In this document: piece by piece, positions 16,728 to 25,942 of the stretch
How the letters are laid out: each line of letters begins with the position of its first letter
How positions within the stretch are numbered: position 1 is the first letter of the stretch
Source: Flavipsychrobacter sp.
GTDB taxonomy: Bacteria; Bacteroidota; Bacteroidia; Chitinophagales; Chitinophagaceae
Assembly (NCBI GenBank): GCA_016787265.1
Contig: JAEUVF010000001.1
Span: forward strand, 62,001 to 126,000
Reading direction: 5' to 3'
Length of the DNA: 64,000 nucleotides
Translations under genes and position numbers: made by a program
The notes under the pieces: model-generated
Seen by the model: only the letters and a program-made list of their open reading frames with translations
Databases searched by the model: none
Told to the model about the DNA's origin: nothing

Positions 16728-19700
16728 ATGAAAATTATTTTCCGGGTGGCCTGGTTATGCCTGATGCTACTCACTTTCCAAATAACCGTAATGGCACAAT
16801 CCTCAAAGATCAATGGGGTGGTTAATGATGCCGTTTCCGGTCTTCCGCTGGCTGGTGCTACCATCCTGAATAAGATAGCCGGCAAAGAAGTGCTTACTGA
16901 TCAAAAGGGTAATTTTTCAATTGATTTTATTCCTGGAAAGCACCAGTTGATTATAACTTATACCGGTTACCAGGAGCGAAACATTCTGCCTGAATCAGAA
17001 AATTTTCTGAATATTTTGCTGAACCCTTCTAATAAACAATTGGATGAGGTGGTAGTGGTAGGATATGGAACTCAAAAAAGAAAAGAACTGATCGGTTCTG
17101 TTTCAAAAATTGATCCTTCCGAAACGAAAACAATTCCTGCAGGCGGATTTGATGCACAGCTACAGGGTAAAGCACCCGGTGTGCAGATATCCTCTAATAC
17201 AGGAGTTCCGGGAGAAGCAGTTACAATCAGGTTAAGAGGTGCAACTTCCATCAATGCGGATAATACACCCCTCTTTATTATTGATGGAGTTTTTATTAAT
17301 AGTACCAGTCTTCAAACAATCAGTACAGGTGGAAAAGCTACTTCTCCTATTGCAGATATTAATCCCTCCGATATTGCCACAATTGAAATTTTGAAGGATG
17401 CGGAAGCTACTGCTTTATATGGTTCACGGGGTGCCAACGGCGTTGTTATTGTTACTACCAAAAGAGGCTCTTATAACGAGCCGGCAAAGGTTAGTCTGGA
17501 TGTAACCAGTGGAGTGGCCTGGGCTCCGAAACTATGGGATCTGACTTCAGGTCCGGAGCATGCTACCCTGGTAAATGAATGGTGGGTCAATACCGGTGAG
17601 GATAATCCTTCGCTCAACAGAAGTTTTGCAAATCGTCCATTCCGGCCTGTGAATGAAATTGTCAATGGACAACCGGGTAGAGGATTGCCGGAAGAACAGG
17701 CAACTTATGATCGGCTGAAGGAAGCCTTCAGAACAGCTAGGCTTCAGAGTTATGATCTCTCCGTTTCTGGTGGTACAAAGGGAACACGCTATTATATAGG
17801 TGGCGGATATAACAAACAGGAGTCCATTTTAAAACCGATTCATTTTGATCGGGCGAGCCTGAAGGTGAATCTTGATCAGAAAATTGGAAATCGGGTACAG
17901 GTTGGTGTTAGTAATACGCTAAGCAGGAGTTTTCGGAATCAGGCAAGAGCGGGTGATGGTCCGCAGGGTGGTTTATTACAGGCAGCCCTGCATACCCCCA
18001 CTTATTTGTCTCCCTACAATGATCAGGGAGTGCTGGTAGGACGGGCCGGTTTTGATAACCTGAAGCTGCTGATTGATAATTACGATGTTACTGCTGTCAG
18101 CTTACGGTACATTGGAAATCTTTATGCGGATGCTGAACTTTCACGCAACCTGGTTTTCCGGACCAGTTGGGGTATTGATTATAATCATTACGATGAATCA
18201 GAATATTGGAATAATCTGTTGATAGCAGGCAGTCCGAATGGTTTCGCTACATCCAGTATTGCTCAGAACACCAGCTGGGTAAATGAACAAACGCTCACCT
18301 ATAAACCAGCACTGGGTGAGCAACACCTGTTAACGGTTATTGCCGGAAATACTGTTCAGGAAAACGTCTATTCACGAACCTACCTGGAAGGCCGTGGGTT
18401 TGCCAATAATTCGTTTACCTTGTTATCCTCAGCTTCCTCTATTACCGGAACACAAAACTGGAGCAAGAATTCGCTCGCTTCTTTTTTCGGAAAACTGAAT
18501 TATTCCTATCAGGATAAATACCTCTTTACAGCGAGCCTGCGTGCGGATGGCTCTTCCAAATTCGGCGTGAACAGGAAATGGGGTTATTTCCCTTCGGTGG
18601 GATTTGCATGGAGGGTAATTGATGAATCCTTTGTTCAAAACAGTTCCTGGTTGAGCGATCTGAAGATCCGTACCAGCTATGGAATGACCGGAAATCAAAA
18701 TGGAATTGGAGACTTTGCAGCGCTTGGCTTGTGGTCGGGTGCAGCACCCTACCAGGGAGTAGCTGGTTTATCACCTCAGCAACTGGCAAATAGTGAGTTG
18801 AAATGGGAACGAACCAGTCAGTTTAATGTAGGACTTGATCTTGCAGTTCTTGATAATCGTATAACGCTAGAAGCTAACTACTATCAAAAATATACCCGGG
18901 ATGGTCTGATTCAGGTTGCACTGGCTGCAACCACCGGCTTCGAAAACTATTGGAGTAATGCAGCGAAAATCAGTAATAAAGGATTTGAATTCAATATTCG
19001 TTCCGTAAACGTCAACAATAAAAATGTAAAATGGACAACCTCCTTTAACGTTGCCAGGAATGTTAATAAGATTGAGCGCCTGGCCACTCCCTTGCAATAT
19101 GGAAGCAGAAATCTGATCCTGCAACAGGAAGGAAGTCCCTTGTATTCATTCTGGCTGTACAAACAATTACATGTTGACCCCCAAACCGGAAATGCTGTTT
19201 ATGAAGATGTAAACAAAGACAATAAGATAACTGCTGCAGACCGCCAGGTAATGGGGAGTGTATGGCCAAAATTTTTCGGTGGTCTTTCCAATGAACTAAA
19301 CTGGAGAAATTTTGATCTGGGTGTTTTCTTTTCTTTTCAATACGGCAACGATACCTACAATCACAATCGATTCTTTGGTGAAGCAGGTGGTGCAAGAGAT
19401 GCTGCCAGGGTCATTTTCAAAAATAACCTCAAGAGATGGCAAGCCCCTGGAGACATCACCGACATCCCAAGAATTGATGGTATCAATGTGCAAAACTATC
19501 TCGACGGTGGAAGCCGCTGGCTGGAAGATGGATCCTTCCTGCGACTCAGAAACCTCACGATTGGATATACTTTCCCTGAATCCTGGAGCAAACGGATCAG
19601 CATTAATAAACTTCGGTTCTATGTTACCGGTAGTAATCTATTCCTGTTGACAAACTACTCCGGGCCAGATCCTGAGTCCAGTGCAAACAGCAGTCAGAAT

Positions 19701-19772
19701 CAGCCGGGGATTGATCTTGGAACTCCTCCTCAACCCAGATCTGTACAGTTTGGACTTCACCTCTCATTGTAA
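16728..19772 (+). CDS. SusC/RagA-family TonB-linked outer-membrane transporter (sulfur operon)
   Basis: This 1014-residue outer-membrane importer starts with a signal peptide ending near VMAQ (about 24). It has a carboxypeptidase-regulatory-like domain ('INGVVNDAVSGLPLAGATIL'), the SusC signature 'LDEVVVVGYGTQKRKE', plug motifs 'PLFIIDGVF' and 'ILKDAEATALYGSRGANGVVIVTTKRG', and a TonB-type barrel to the C-terminus. Its SusD partner begins 3 nt after its stop, and six further genes follow with gaps of 14 nt or less. It therefore probably imports the compound processed by the operon; a sulfur-containing organic molecule is a reasonable guess, but sequence alone does not show the substrate. Confidence 0.96.
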   Translation: MKIIFRVAWLCLMLLTFQITVMAQSSKINGVVNDAVSGLPLAGATILNKIAGKEVLTDQKGNFSIDFIPGKHQLIITYTGYQERNILPESENFLNILLNPSNKQLDEVVVVGYGTQKRKELIGSVSKIDPSETKTIPAGGFDAQLQGKAPGVQISSNTGVPGEAVTIRLRGATSINADNTPLFIIDGVFINSTSLQTISTGGKATSPIADINPSDIATIEILKDAEATALYGSRGANGVVIVTTKRGSYNEPAKVSLDVTSGVAWAPKLWDLTSGPEHATLVNEWWVNTGEDNPSLNRSFANRPFRPVNEIVNGQPGRGLPEEQATYDRLKEAFRTARLQSYDLSVSGGTKGTRYYIGGGYNKQESILKPIHFDRASLKVNLDQKIGNRVQVGVSNTLSRSFRNQARAGDGPQGGLLQAALHTPTYLSPYNDQGVLVGRAGFDNLKLLIDNYDVTAVSLRYIGNLYADAELSRNLVFRTSWGIDYNHYDESEYWNNLLIAGSPNGFATSSIAQNTSWVNEQTLTYKPALGEQHLLTVIAGNTVQENVYSRTYLEGRGFANNSFTLLSSASSITGTQNWSKNSLASFFGKLNYSYQDKYLFTASLRADGSSKFGVNRKWGYFPSVGFAWRVIDESFVQNSSWLSDLKIRTSYGMTGNQNGIGDFAALGLWSGAAPYQGVAGLSPQQLANSELKWERTSQFNVGLDLAVLDNRITLEANYYQKYTRDGLIQVALAATTGFENYWSNAAKISNKGFEFNIRSVNVNNKNVKWTTSFNVARNVNKIERLATPLQYGSRNLILQQEGSPLYSFWLYKQLHVDPQTGNAVYEDVNKDNKITAADRQVMGSVWPKFFGGLSNELNWRNFDLGVFFSFQYGNDTYNHNRFFGEAGGARDAARVIFKNNLKRWQAPGDITDIPRIDGINVQNYLDGGSRWLEDGSFLRLRNLTIGYTFPESWSKRISINKLRFYVTGSNLFLLTNYSGPDPESSANSSQNQPGIDLGTPPQPRSVQFGLHLSL

Positions 19773-19775
19773 ACT

Positions 19776-21137
19776 ATGTATATGAAAAAGCAAGTTTCAC
19801 ATTACAGCTATTTACCCTTTCTTCTGCTAACAATACTTATTTCATCCTGTTCCCGCTTTCTGGATGTGGAGCCAAGAGCGTCTGTTTCCGACCAGGTTAC
19901 TATTACTGATAAAATTTCGGCCGAACAGGCAGTAAGAGGCATTTACAGTGCATTTGCCGATGGCAGTTATTATGGAACCTCCTTTGTGTCTATCGGGTAT
20001 CTCTCCGGAGATAATGTTCAATGGACGGGCTCACAATCCCAGGTGCAGGAATTTATTAACCACCAGGTGAGCGCTGAAAATTCAACACTCTCAGCAGCGT
20101 GGTCAGCCATTTATCGTGCAATCAACAGGGCCAACAACGTATTGGAAAAGTTGCCGGTGGTTACTGATCCGCAGTTAACGGAAAACCTGAAAAATCAATA
20201 TCTGGGCGAAGCCAGTTTCTTAAGAGCACTTGCTTATTTTGACCTGGTACGCACCTGGGGTGGCGTGCCCATCATTACAACTTCGAGTAAAGAACCTTCT
20301 GATAATGCAGGAATTCCACGTTCATCTGAACAGGAGGTCTGGGCATTGATTGCTGCTGATCTGGACAGGGCAGAGCAATTATTGCCGCTTACCACAGATC
20401 GCTTTCGGGCAACCAGAAAAACAGTCTATGCACTAAAGTCCCGCTATCATTTATACCGTCAGTCATGGGAAGAAGCTGGCTCTTATGCAACGCTTATTCT
20501 GGATGATAATACCCAGTATGAACTGCTCTCCAGCTACGGCGCGTTTTTTACCAATAATGCCAGGGGTACTTCAGAATCAGTATTTGAATTGTTTTACAAT
20601 GGAACCACTGAAATAAACAGCCACAGAAATCAATGGCAGCCACAGATTAATGGAGGTACCCGGCAGTGGGCTCCTTCTGCTCAATTGATTGCCTTCTTGA
20701 ATGACCCGGCAACCGGTGGAAATCGCTCCGTATTAATTGCCAGGGATAATCAAAACCGATGGTATGGAAATCTGTATTACCGAAACCCCGCATCAGACCC
20801 GAGTTATATAATTCGTACCGCAGAGCTTTTTTTAATTCGTGCTGAAGCTTTTGCACAACTGGGAAAACCTGAACAGGCATTGTCCGATCTGAATAAAGTT
20901 CGTCTGCGGGCGGGATTAGTTGCGCTTGAATCGGATAATCCGGATTTCATTTTGGGGGCAATTGAATCAGAAAGAAGGCTTGAATTCGCATTTGAACCAC
21001 ATCGATGGTTCGACCTGGTAAGAACCGGAAGAGCATTGACTGTTCTGAATATTCAGGATGCCAACAAATTAAAACTTCCCATTCCCGCTTCCCAGTTATT
21101 GATTGATAAAGCACTGGAACAAAATCCGGGTTATTAA
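19776..21137 (+). CDS. SusD/RagB-family lipoprotein (sulfur operon)
   Basis: This 453-residue surface-exposed substrate-binding lipoprotein pairs with the preceding SusC. The signal peptide ends in the lipobox 'LTILISSC' (Cys near residue 26). SusD hallmarks are 'EASFLRALAYFDLVRTWGGVPIIT', 'AELFLIRAEAFAQLGKPEQALSDLNKVRLRAGL' and 'ESERRLEFAFEPHRWFDLVRTGRA', ending 'ALEQNPGY'. It is shorter than the SusD of pair 1 and clearly divergent from it, so the two pairs should bind different ligands. ATG 19776 or 19782 are equally possible starts. DoxX-like genes follow after 10 nt. Confidence 0.95.
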   Translation: MYMKKQVSHYSYLPFLLLTILISSCSRFLDVEPRASVSDQVTITDKISAEQAVRGIYSAFADGSYYGTSFVSIGYLSGDNVQWTGSQSQVQEFINHQVSAENSTLSAAWSAIYRAINRANNVLEKLPVVTDPQLTENLKNQYLGEASFLRALAYFDLVRTWGGVPIITTSSKEPSDNAGIPRSSEQEVWALIAADLDRAEQLLPLTTDRFRATRKTVYALKSRYHLYRQSWEEAGSYATLILDDNTQYELLSSYGAFFTNNARGTSESVFELFYNGTTEINSHRNQWQPQINGGTRQWAPSAQLIAFLNDPATGGNRSVLIARDNQNRWYGNLYYRNPASDPSYIIRTAELFLIRAEAFAQLGKPEQALSDLNKVRLRAGLVALESDNPDFILGAIESERRLEFAFEPHRWFDLVRTGRALTVLNIQDANKLKLPIPASQLLIDKALEQNPGY

Positions 21138-21147
21138 ACGCTTATCT

Positions 21148-22491
21148 ATGTTAAGTCAGGATTCATTTTATAAAAAGACAGAAGGTCCGTTGGACTGGAT
21201 AAAGAGATTTTTTATTTACTACTTTTTATTGCAGTTGGTTCCGCTTTCAATTCAACTGATTTCTGCAATTCGTGCATGGACTTCCGATTTGCCGGTTTTT
21301 GCCAATCTTTTCAGAATGGTACGAATTCAGCCGGGTGTTACTTTGGGTGATAGCTTTTGGAATTGGTTATTGATCGCTTTCTTAGCTGTATTGGCAACAG
21401 CGCTGCATTCTGCGCAGTGGTGGAATGATCCCAATAAGCAACGCTCTTTTCTTTATTTTGTTCGCACCCTTGCCCGCTTTCGGTTAGCAGCCAGTTTATT
21501 TGCCTATGGATGGATAAAGTTTTTTCCACTATTAGCACCTTATCCATCCATCAGCAACCTGAATACAGCCTATGGAGATTTTACCAGGTGGAAGTTGTTC
21601 TCCCTTAGCCTGGGTATTGTGCCAGGTTATGAATCTTTTTTAGGAGCGGTTGAATTGATAACAGCAGTTTTACTGCTGTTTCGCAAAACAGCGGGCATAG
21701 GAGCATTCCTGGTTGCTATTTTTCTGGGTAATGTTTTTATGTCGAATCTTGCCTATGAAGGGGGTGATGTAGTGTATAGTTTGTATTTAATTAGTCTGGC
21801 TTTGTTTGTATTATCTTTTGATCTTTCAAAGCTCTATCGTTTATTAATTAAACAGGCCCCCACTGCGCCCGATCCTTCTCCGCATGTGTATCTTCCTCAA
21901 CGATGCATTTTAACAGAAAGATTGGGAAGAATCCTTCTGCTTCTTGTATTTGTTGTTATTTATGGTTTTTCAAGCCAGCAATCTTCAACATCATCCGGTT
22001 ATCAGTTTCCCAATGAAAATGGCCAGTCTGCATTTGCCGGATATTATGTAGTCGAGCGCTTTGTTCAGAATGATTCATTGTATGATTGGAATCCGTCTGA
22101 TTCGATCCGGTGGAGGGATGTTGTTTTCGAGAAATGGCCCACTATCAGCATTCGCACCAACCTGGCTCAGCAGGTTTACAATTCTTCCGGCGAAAATTTT
22201 GAAAGTGCAGCAATTAACCGATTGTATGAACTCGATGGTTCGGGTGGCCGAAAATACTATCACTACCAGTACGATAGTACAGCAGGAAAACTTTTTATGG
22301 TGAATAAGAATCCGGCCTATCCCAGTGATTCACTGGTGCTTCTGGTGAACAATCCCGTTCCGGGTAGCCTGATACTGACAGGGAAAGATGCAGGTGGTAA
22401 TTCCATCGAGGTTCATTTAAAAGCAAAAGAAAGAAAATATCTGCTGGAAGAAGCTCAAAAAGCAGGTCGTAGAGGCAGGTTAACCTTGTAA
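21148..22491 (+). CDS. DoxX-like membrane protein with extracytoplasmic domain, paralog 1
   Basis: The 447-residue protein starts at ATG 21148, just after the SusD stop. Two N-terminal membrane segments (about 15-45 and 65-90) precede a DoxX-like core (about 105-240): 'ARFRLAASLFAYGWIKFFPLL', 'VPGYESFLGAVELITAVLLLFRKTAGIGAFLVAIFLGNV' and 'LAYEGGDVVYSLYLISLALFVL'. A further membrane segment near 260-280 leads to a C-terminal soluble domain of about 160 residues that also occurs in the next gene. DoxX relatives include DoxD of archaeal thiosulfate:quinone oxidoreductase. In this operon a role in electron transfer from sulfur compounds to quinones is plausible but unproven. It is a tandem paralog of the 22504-24141 product. 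Confidence 0.75.
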   Translation: MLSQDSFYKKTEGPLDWIKRFFIYYFLLQLVPLSIQLISAIRAWTSDLPVFANLFRMVRIQPGVTLGDSFWNWLLIAFLAVLATALHSAQWWNDPNKQRSFLYFVRTLARFRLAASLFAYGWIKFFPLLAPYPSISNLNTAYGDFTRWKLFSLSLGIVPGYESFLGAVELITAVLLLFRKTAGIGAFLVAIFLGNVFMSNLAYEGGDVVYSLYLISLALFVLSFDLSKLYRLLIKQAPTAPDPSPHVYLPQRCILTERLGRILLLLVFVVIYGFSSQQSSTSSGYQFPNENGQSAFAGYYVVERFVQNDSLYDWNPSDSIRWRDVVFEKWPTISIRTNLAQQVYNSSGENFESAAINRLYELDGSGGRKYYHYQYDSTAGKLFMVNKNPAYPSDSLVLLVNNPVPGSLILTGKDAGGNSIEVHLKAKERKYLLEEAQKAGRRGRLTL

Positions 22492-22503
22492 AAAAAAACA
22501 GTT

Positions 22504-24141
22504 ATGGCAGTTGCTAATTTTTTATCATTTGTTGGCGCAGGTACGCGGGAAATAAATGAAGTGAAGTTACAAAACGAATCAAAGGAACTCGCGCCTGCTT
22601 CCAGTCAGGAATGGACAGGTTTACAAAAAATTGCGTTCCGTATTTTTTCTGTTTTTTTCATCCTGATCTGTATTCCCAATAGCGCGGCCTGGTATAATCA
22701 GGTAGTTCAAATTGACTGGACGAATTTACATTACCGCGATTTATATGATATTGCCCGTTTTGGATCCGGGATCAATTTTTTCGGTAACAGTATCTTTGGT
22801 TCCAGTTTACTGGGTTATGCCAACTGGATCATTACCCTCCTGATTTCAACAGGCATTGGATTGATCTGGACCTGGATTGCGAAACTGCGCAAAAAAGAAC
22901 GACGCGAATACAATACCCTCTACTATTGGGTGCGGGCTGTTGTTCGCTACCGGGCGGCAATTGGAATTATTGGTTTTGGTTTTACCAAGGTGCTTCCTGT
23001 TCAGATGCCTTACCCGTCTTTAGGACTTTTAACTTCCGATTTCGGTGATTTTACTGCTCAAAAAATTTATTGGTTATCCATCGCAATTGTCCCCTGGTAC
23101 CAGGTATTTGCAGGTGTCGTGGAACTGGCTGCCGGTGTGTTGTTGTTATTCCGAAAAACCACCACGCTTGGCGCTGTGTTACTTTTTGGTGCGCTGGCAG
23201 ATATCGTATATGTGAACTTTGCATATGATGGAGGCGTGCATGTTTACAGCTCTTATTTTGTTTTATTAGCAGCATTTCTAATGGTTCATGATCTTCCAAA
23301 ACTCTATGATTTGTTCATTCGCGAAAGATTTACAGTGCCGTATCGGTTTGTACCTGCATTTCCCGCGTGGCTGAATGGATTCAGAACAACTGTGAAGCTG
23401 GCTGTTTTTGTTGTTTTTATTGGGCTCTTTTTTTATTTGCAGTTAATTAATTTTTGGTATGATCCATATAAACAACCTGCGGTTAAGGGGCTTGCTGAAC
23501 TAAGAGGCAATTACGCGGTAGAAGAATTCAGGATAAACAACCAATTAATTCCTCCCGGACCTGATGATACCACACGCTGGCAACAGGCGACTTTTGAAAA
23601 CTGGTCAACCCTTACGTTTAAAGTAAATCGTCCAACTCCACTGGATCTTTCCAATGGCGGTGGTGATCCTCAACGGGATCTCAACAGAACTTTTGAAATT
23701 ACCGGAACAGCAGGGGGGCAGCGCGCTTTTCATTATGAAGCCGATGAGAAGGAGAAAATATTATATCTCACCGATAAATACAAAGATGTTCCAGTTTCCC
23801 GCAACAGGGCGGCAGGTGTGGTTGGAGATAGAAAAACCTCTGCTTCATTATGGAAACCCGAAGAATGGGTTGATAGCGCGGCAAGAAACAACATCGGCAA
23901 TGAACTGTATAAAATTGATCAACGGGCTTTTTCCACGAGGAGAGTGCGTGAATACCAGAACGCTCCTGCTTTTGAATCACGAAATCGAATGAAGCTTCAT
24001 TACAAAGTGGAGTCTGAAGGTGGAAGAGTCATCTTAACTGGTTTGAACGAAACAAAAGATTCTATTCGGGTTGTTCTGAAGAAAGTGGAACGTCCGTTTG
24101 TTCTTGAAGAATCCTCTTTAAATGCGGGTAATTATAAATGA
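22504..24141 (+). CDS. DoxX-like membrane protein with extracytoplasmic domain, paralog 2
   Basis: The 545-residue protein has the same architecture as its upstream neighbour plus an extra hydrophilic N-terminus of about 40 residues. The shared core is 'VVRYRAAIGIIGFGFTKVLPVQMPYPSLG', 'VPWYQVFAGVVELAAGVLLLFRKTTTLGAVLL' and 'NFAYDGGVHVYSSYFVLLAAFLM'. After a late membrane segment ('LAVFVVFIGLFFYLQLINF') comes a soluble domain of about 200 residues resembling the tail of paralog 1 ('GNYAVEEFRINNQLI... WQQATFENWSTLTFKV'). The stop overlaps the cytochrome start by 4 nt (ATGA), suggesting stoichiometric production. A thiosulfate- or sulfite-linked quinone-reducing function is an inference from the DoxD relation and context. 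Confidence 0.75.
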   Translation: MAVANFLSFVGAGTREINEVKLQNESKELAPASSQEWTGLQKIAFRIFSVFFILICIPNSAAWYNQVVQIDWTNLHYRDLYDIARFGSGINFFGNSIFGSSLLGYANWIITLLISTGIGLIWTWIAKLRKKERREYNTLYYWVRAVVRYRAAIGIIGFGFTKVLPVQMPYPSLGLLTSDFGDFTAQKIYWLSIAIVPWYQVFAGVVELAAGVLLLFRKTTTLGAVLLFGALADIVYVNFAYDGGVHVYSSYFVLLAAFLMVHDLPKLYDLFIRERFTVPYRFVPAFPAWLNGFRTTVKLAVFVVFIGLFFYLQLINFWYDPYKQPAVKGLAELRGNYAVEEFRINNQLIPPGPDDTTRWQQATFENWSTLTFKVNRPTPLDLSNGGGDPQRDLNRTFEITGTAGGQRAFHYEADEKEKILYLTDKYKDVPVSRNRAAGVVGDRKTSASLWKPEEWVDSAARNNIGNELYKIDQRAFSTRRVREYQNAPAFESRNRMKLHYKVESEGGRVILTGLNETKDSIRVVLKKVERPFVLEESSLNAGNYK

Positions 24142-24704
24142 AAGTTTTTCTTTTTTCGTTGGTAACGTTTATAGCAGTTTCATGCAAGGATAGAGCTGAT
24201 TCCTATTTGCATGAAGGAAAGGCTGTGTCTACAGCCATTCCTGTTTTCAATGTTGGAAATGTTTCAGTCGATTCCTTTGTGAATAGCTGGGATTTGGATA
24301 TTCGTCCGGATGGAGCCGGACTTCCACCTGGCGAAGCTACCCCATTAATAGGTCAACCTGTTTTTGAACAGAAATGTGCGACCTGTCACGGTGCTACCGG
24401 AAGAGAGGGGCCTATGAATGTTTTGGTTAGTACAGATACCACGGCTACTGCAGTCAAAGGGATTGGAAACTATTGGCCATATGCAACTACCCTATTTGAC
24501 TATATCAGGCGTGCGATGCCTTATCAGTCTCCGGGTAGTTTGAGCAATGATGAAGTGTATGCCCTCACAGCCTGGCTGCTGTTTCAAAATAAATTAATCA
24601 ACGATACATTTAAACTGAACCGCATTTCATTACCCGATATTGAAATGCCGGCAAGAAAAAACTTTATTAAGGATGACAGGACAGGCGGACCAGTTATCCG
24701 GTAA
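24138..24704 (+). CDS. SoxD/SorB-like mono-heme cytochrome c lipoprotein
   Basis: This 188-residue electron carrier has a lipoprotein signal ending 'LVTFIAVSC' (Cys near residue 16), so it is anchored to a membrane on the extracytoplasmic side. The heme-binding motif CATCH is at residues 80-84, and 'RRAMPYQSPGSLSNDEVYALTAWLLFQN' (about 125-155) contains the probable axial Met; this C-terminal signature is typical of SoxD/SorB partners of sulfite dehydrogenases. It overlaps the upstream DoxX-like gene by 4 nt and is 14 nt before the SoxC-like gene. It probably takes electrons from sulfite oxidation. It has only one heme, unlike the di-heme Paracoccus SoxD. Confidence 0.9.
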   Translation: MKVFLFSLVTFIAVSCKDRADSYLHEGKAVSTAIPVFNVGNVSVDSFVNSWDLDIRPDGAGLPPGEATPLIGQPVFEQKCATCHGATGREGPMNVLVSTDTTATAVKGIGNYWPYATTLFDYIRRAMPYQSPGSLSNDEVYALTAWLLFQNKLINDTFKLNRISLPDIEMPARKNFIKDDRTGGPVIR

Positions 24705-24718
24705 ATCAATAATGCTTT

Positions 24719-25942
24719 ATGGGGAATAGAAAAACAATCAGTCGCAGATCACTTTTGACGGGTTCTGCAATTGCTGCGGGACTTGCCCTGGTTCGTACCG
24801 CAACCGGTCAATGGGTCAATGCCCTTGTTCCCGAAAAGATTCCATTGGATCCAACCAAACAGCTAGGTGCACCGCAGGGAAAAATGGGCACCAGGTCCAC
24901 CTTCGAAAAATTGGAAAAAATACCATCAGATACCTCCTCACGTACACCATTGCACTTGTTACAAGGAACCATCACTCCGTCTGATCTTCATTTTGAACGA
25001 AATCATGGTGGTGTTCCTGCAATAGATCCCAATCAGTACCGGTTGTTAATCCATGGAATGGTTGATAAGCCCAAGGTATTTACACTGGAGGATTTGAAAC
25101 GGCTGCCTTCTTTTTCCCGTATAGCTTTCCTGGAGTGCTCGGGGAATTTCCGAACAGGAAAAGAAGAACTTACCCCTCAACAGATATGTGGCTTAACCAG
25201 TCAGAGCGAATGGTCAGGCGTTTTGCTTTCCACCTTGTTTAGAGAAGTTGGCATCAGGCCTGGTGCAAGCTGGTTTTTGGCAGAGGGATCCGATGCTGCG
25301 GTAATGACAAGGAGTATTCCAATGGAGAAGGCATTGAAGGATGGCATTCTTGCACTTGGTCAAAATGGAGAAGCGCTTCGCCCCGAACAAGGATATCCTG
25401 CCAGATTGTTTTTACCTGGCTGGGAGGGGAATACATCCGTAAAGTGGATCAGAAGAATTGAAGTTTCTGATCAACCATTTATGACAAGAGAAGAAACTTC
25501 CCGTTATACAGAAAAAGTAAATGGAAAAATCAGGCAATTTAGCTTTGATATGGATGCCCGTTCCATCATTACATTTCCTACTTATCCGGTTAGCATTGAA
25601 AAAGGATGGATTGAAATCAGGGGAATCGCCTGGAGCGGTAGAGGCAAAGTTATTCGTGTAGATATCAGTACGGATGCAGGAAAAAAATGGCAGCCGGCAA
25701 TGCTCCAGGAACCCGTTCTGGACAAGGCGCATGCCTATTTTAGGTATTTTTGGAAATGGGATGGTAATTCCACTGAAATAGCCAGCCGGGTTTTGGATGA
25801 AACAGGTTACCTGCAACCCACTATTGGCCAACTTATAAATGCAAGAGGAAAAGATATGGGTGGGTATCATTTAAACCCAATTACTTTTTGGCAGGTGAAA
25901 AAAGATGGACGAATATTGTTAAGGCCTCAAAATTGGAAATAA
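24719..25942 (+). CDS. SoxC-like molybdopterin sulfite dehydrogenase, Tat-exported
   Basis: This 407-residue enzyme is of the sulfite oxidase fold. A twin-arginine signal ('SRRSLLTGSAIAAG') indicates export of the folded, Mo-cofactor-loaded protein. The Mo-binding domain contains the single conserved cysteine ligand in 'FLECSGN' (Cys140), and 'GYPARLFLPGWEGNTSVKWIRRIEV' (about 225-250) is characteristic of the family. The C-terminal immunoglobulin-like dimerisation domain follows ('YPVSIEKGWIEIRGIAWSGRGKVIRVDIS'). It resembles SoxC more than plant-type sulfite oxidase and lacks a cytochrome b5 domain; the heme partner is the upstream cytochrome. The expected reaction is sulfite, or sulfane sulfur bound to a carrier, going to sulfate. 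No SoxYZ/AXB genes are in the window. Confidence 0.9.
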   Translation: MGNRKTISRRSLLTGSAIAAGLALVRTATGQWVNALVPEKIPLDPTKQLGAPQGKMGTRSTFEKLEKIPSDTSSRTPLHLLQGTITPSDLHFERNHGGVPAIDPNQYRLLIHGMVDKPKVFTLEDLKRLPSFSRIAFLECSGNFRTGKEELTPQQICGLTSQSEWSGVLLSTLFREVGIRPGASWFLAEGSDAAVMTRSIPMEKALKDGILALGQNGEALRPEQGYPARLFLPGWEGNTSVKWIRRIEVSDQPFMTREETSRYTEKVNGKIRQFSFDMDARSIITFPTYPVSIEKGWIEIRGIAWSGRGKVIRVDISTDAGKKWQPAMLQEPVLDKAHAYFRYFWKWDGNSTEIASRVLDETGYLQPTIGQLINARGKDMGGYHLNPITFWQVKKDGRILLRPQNWK

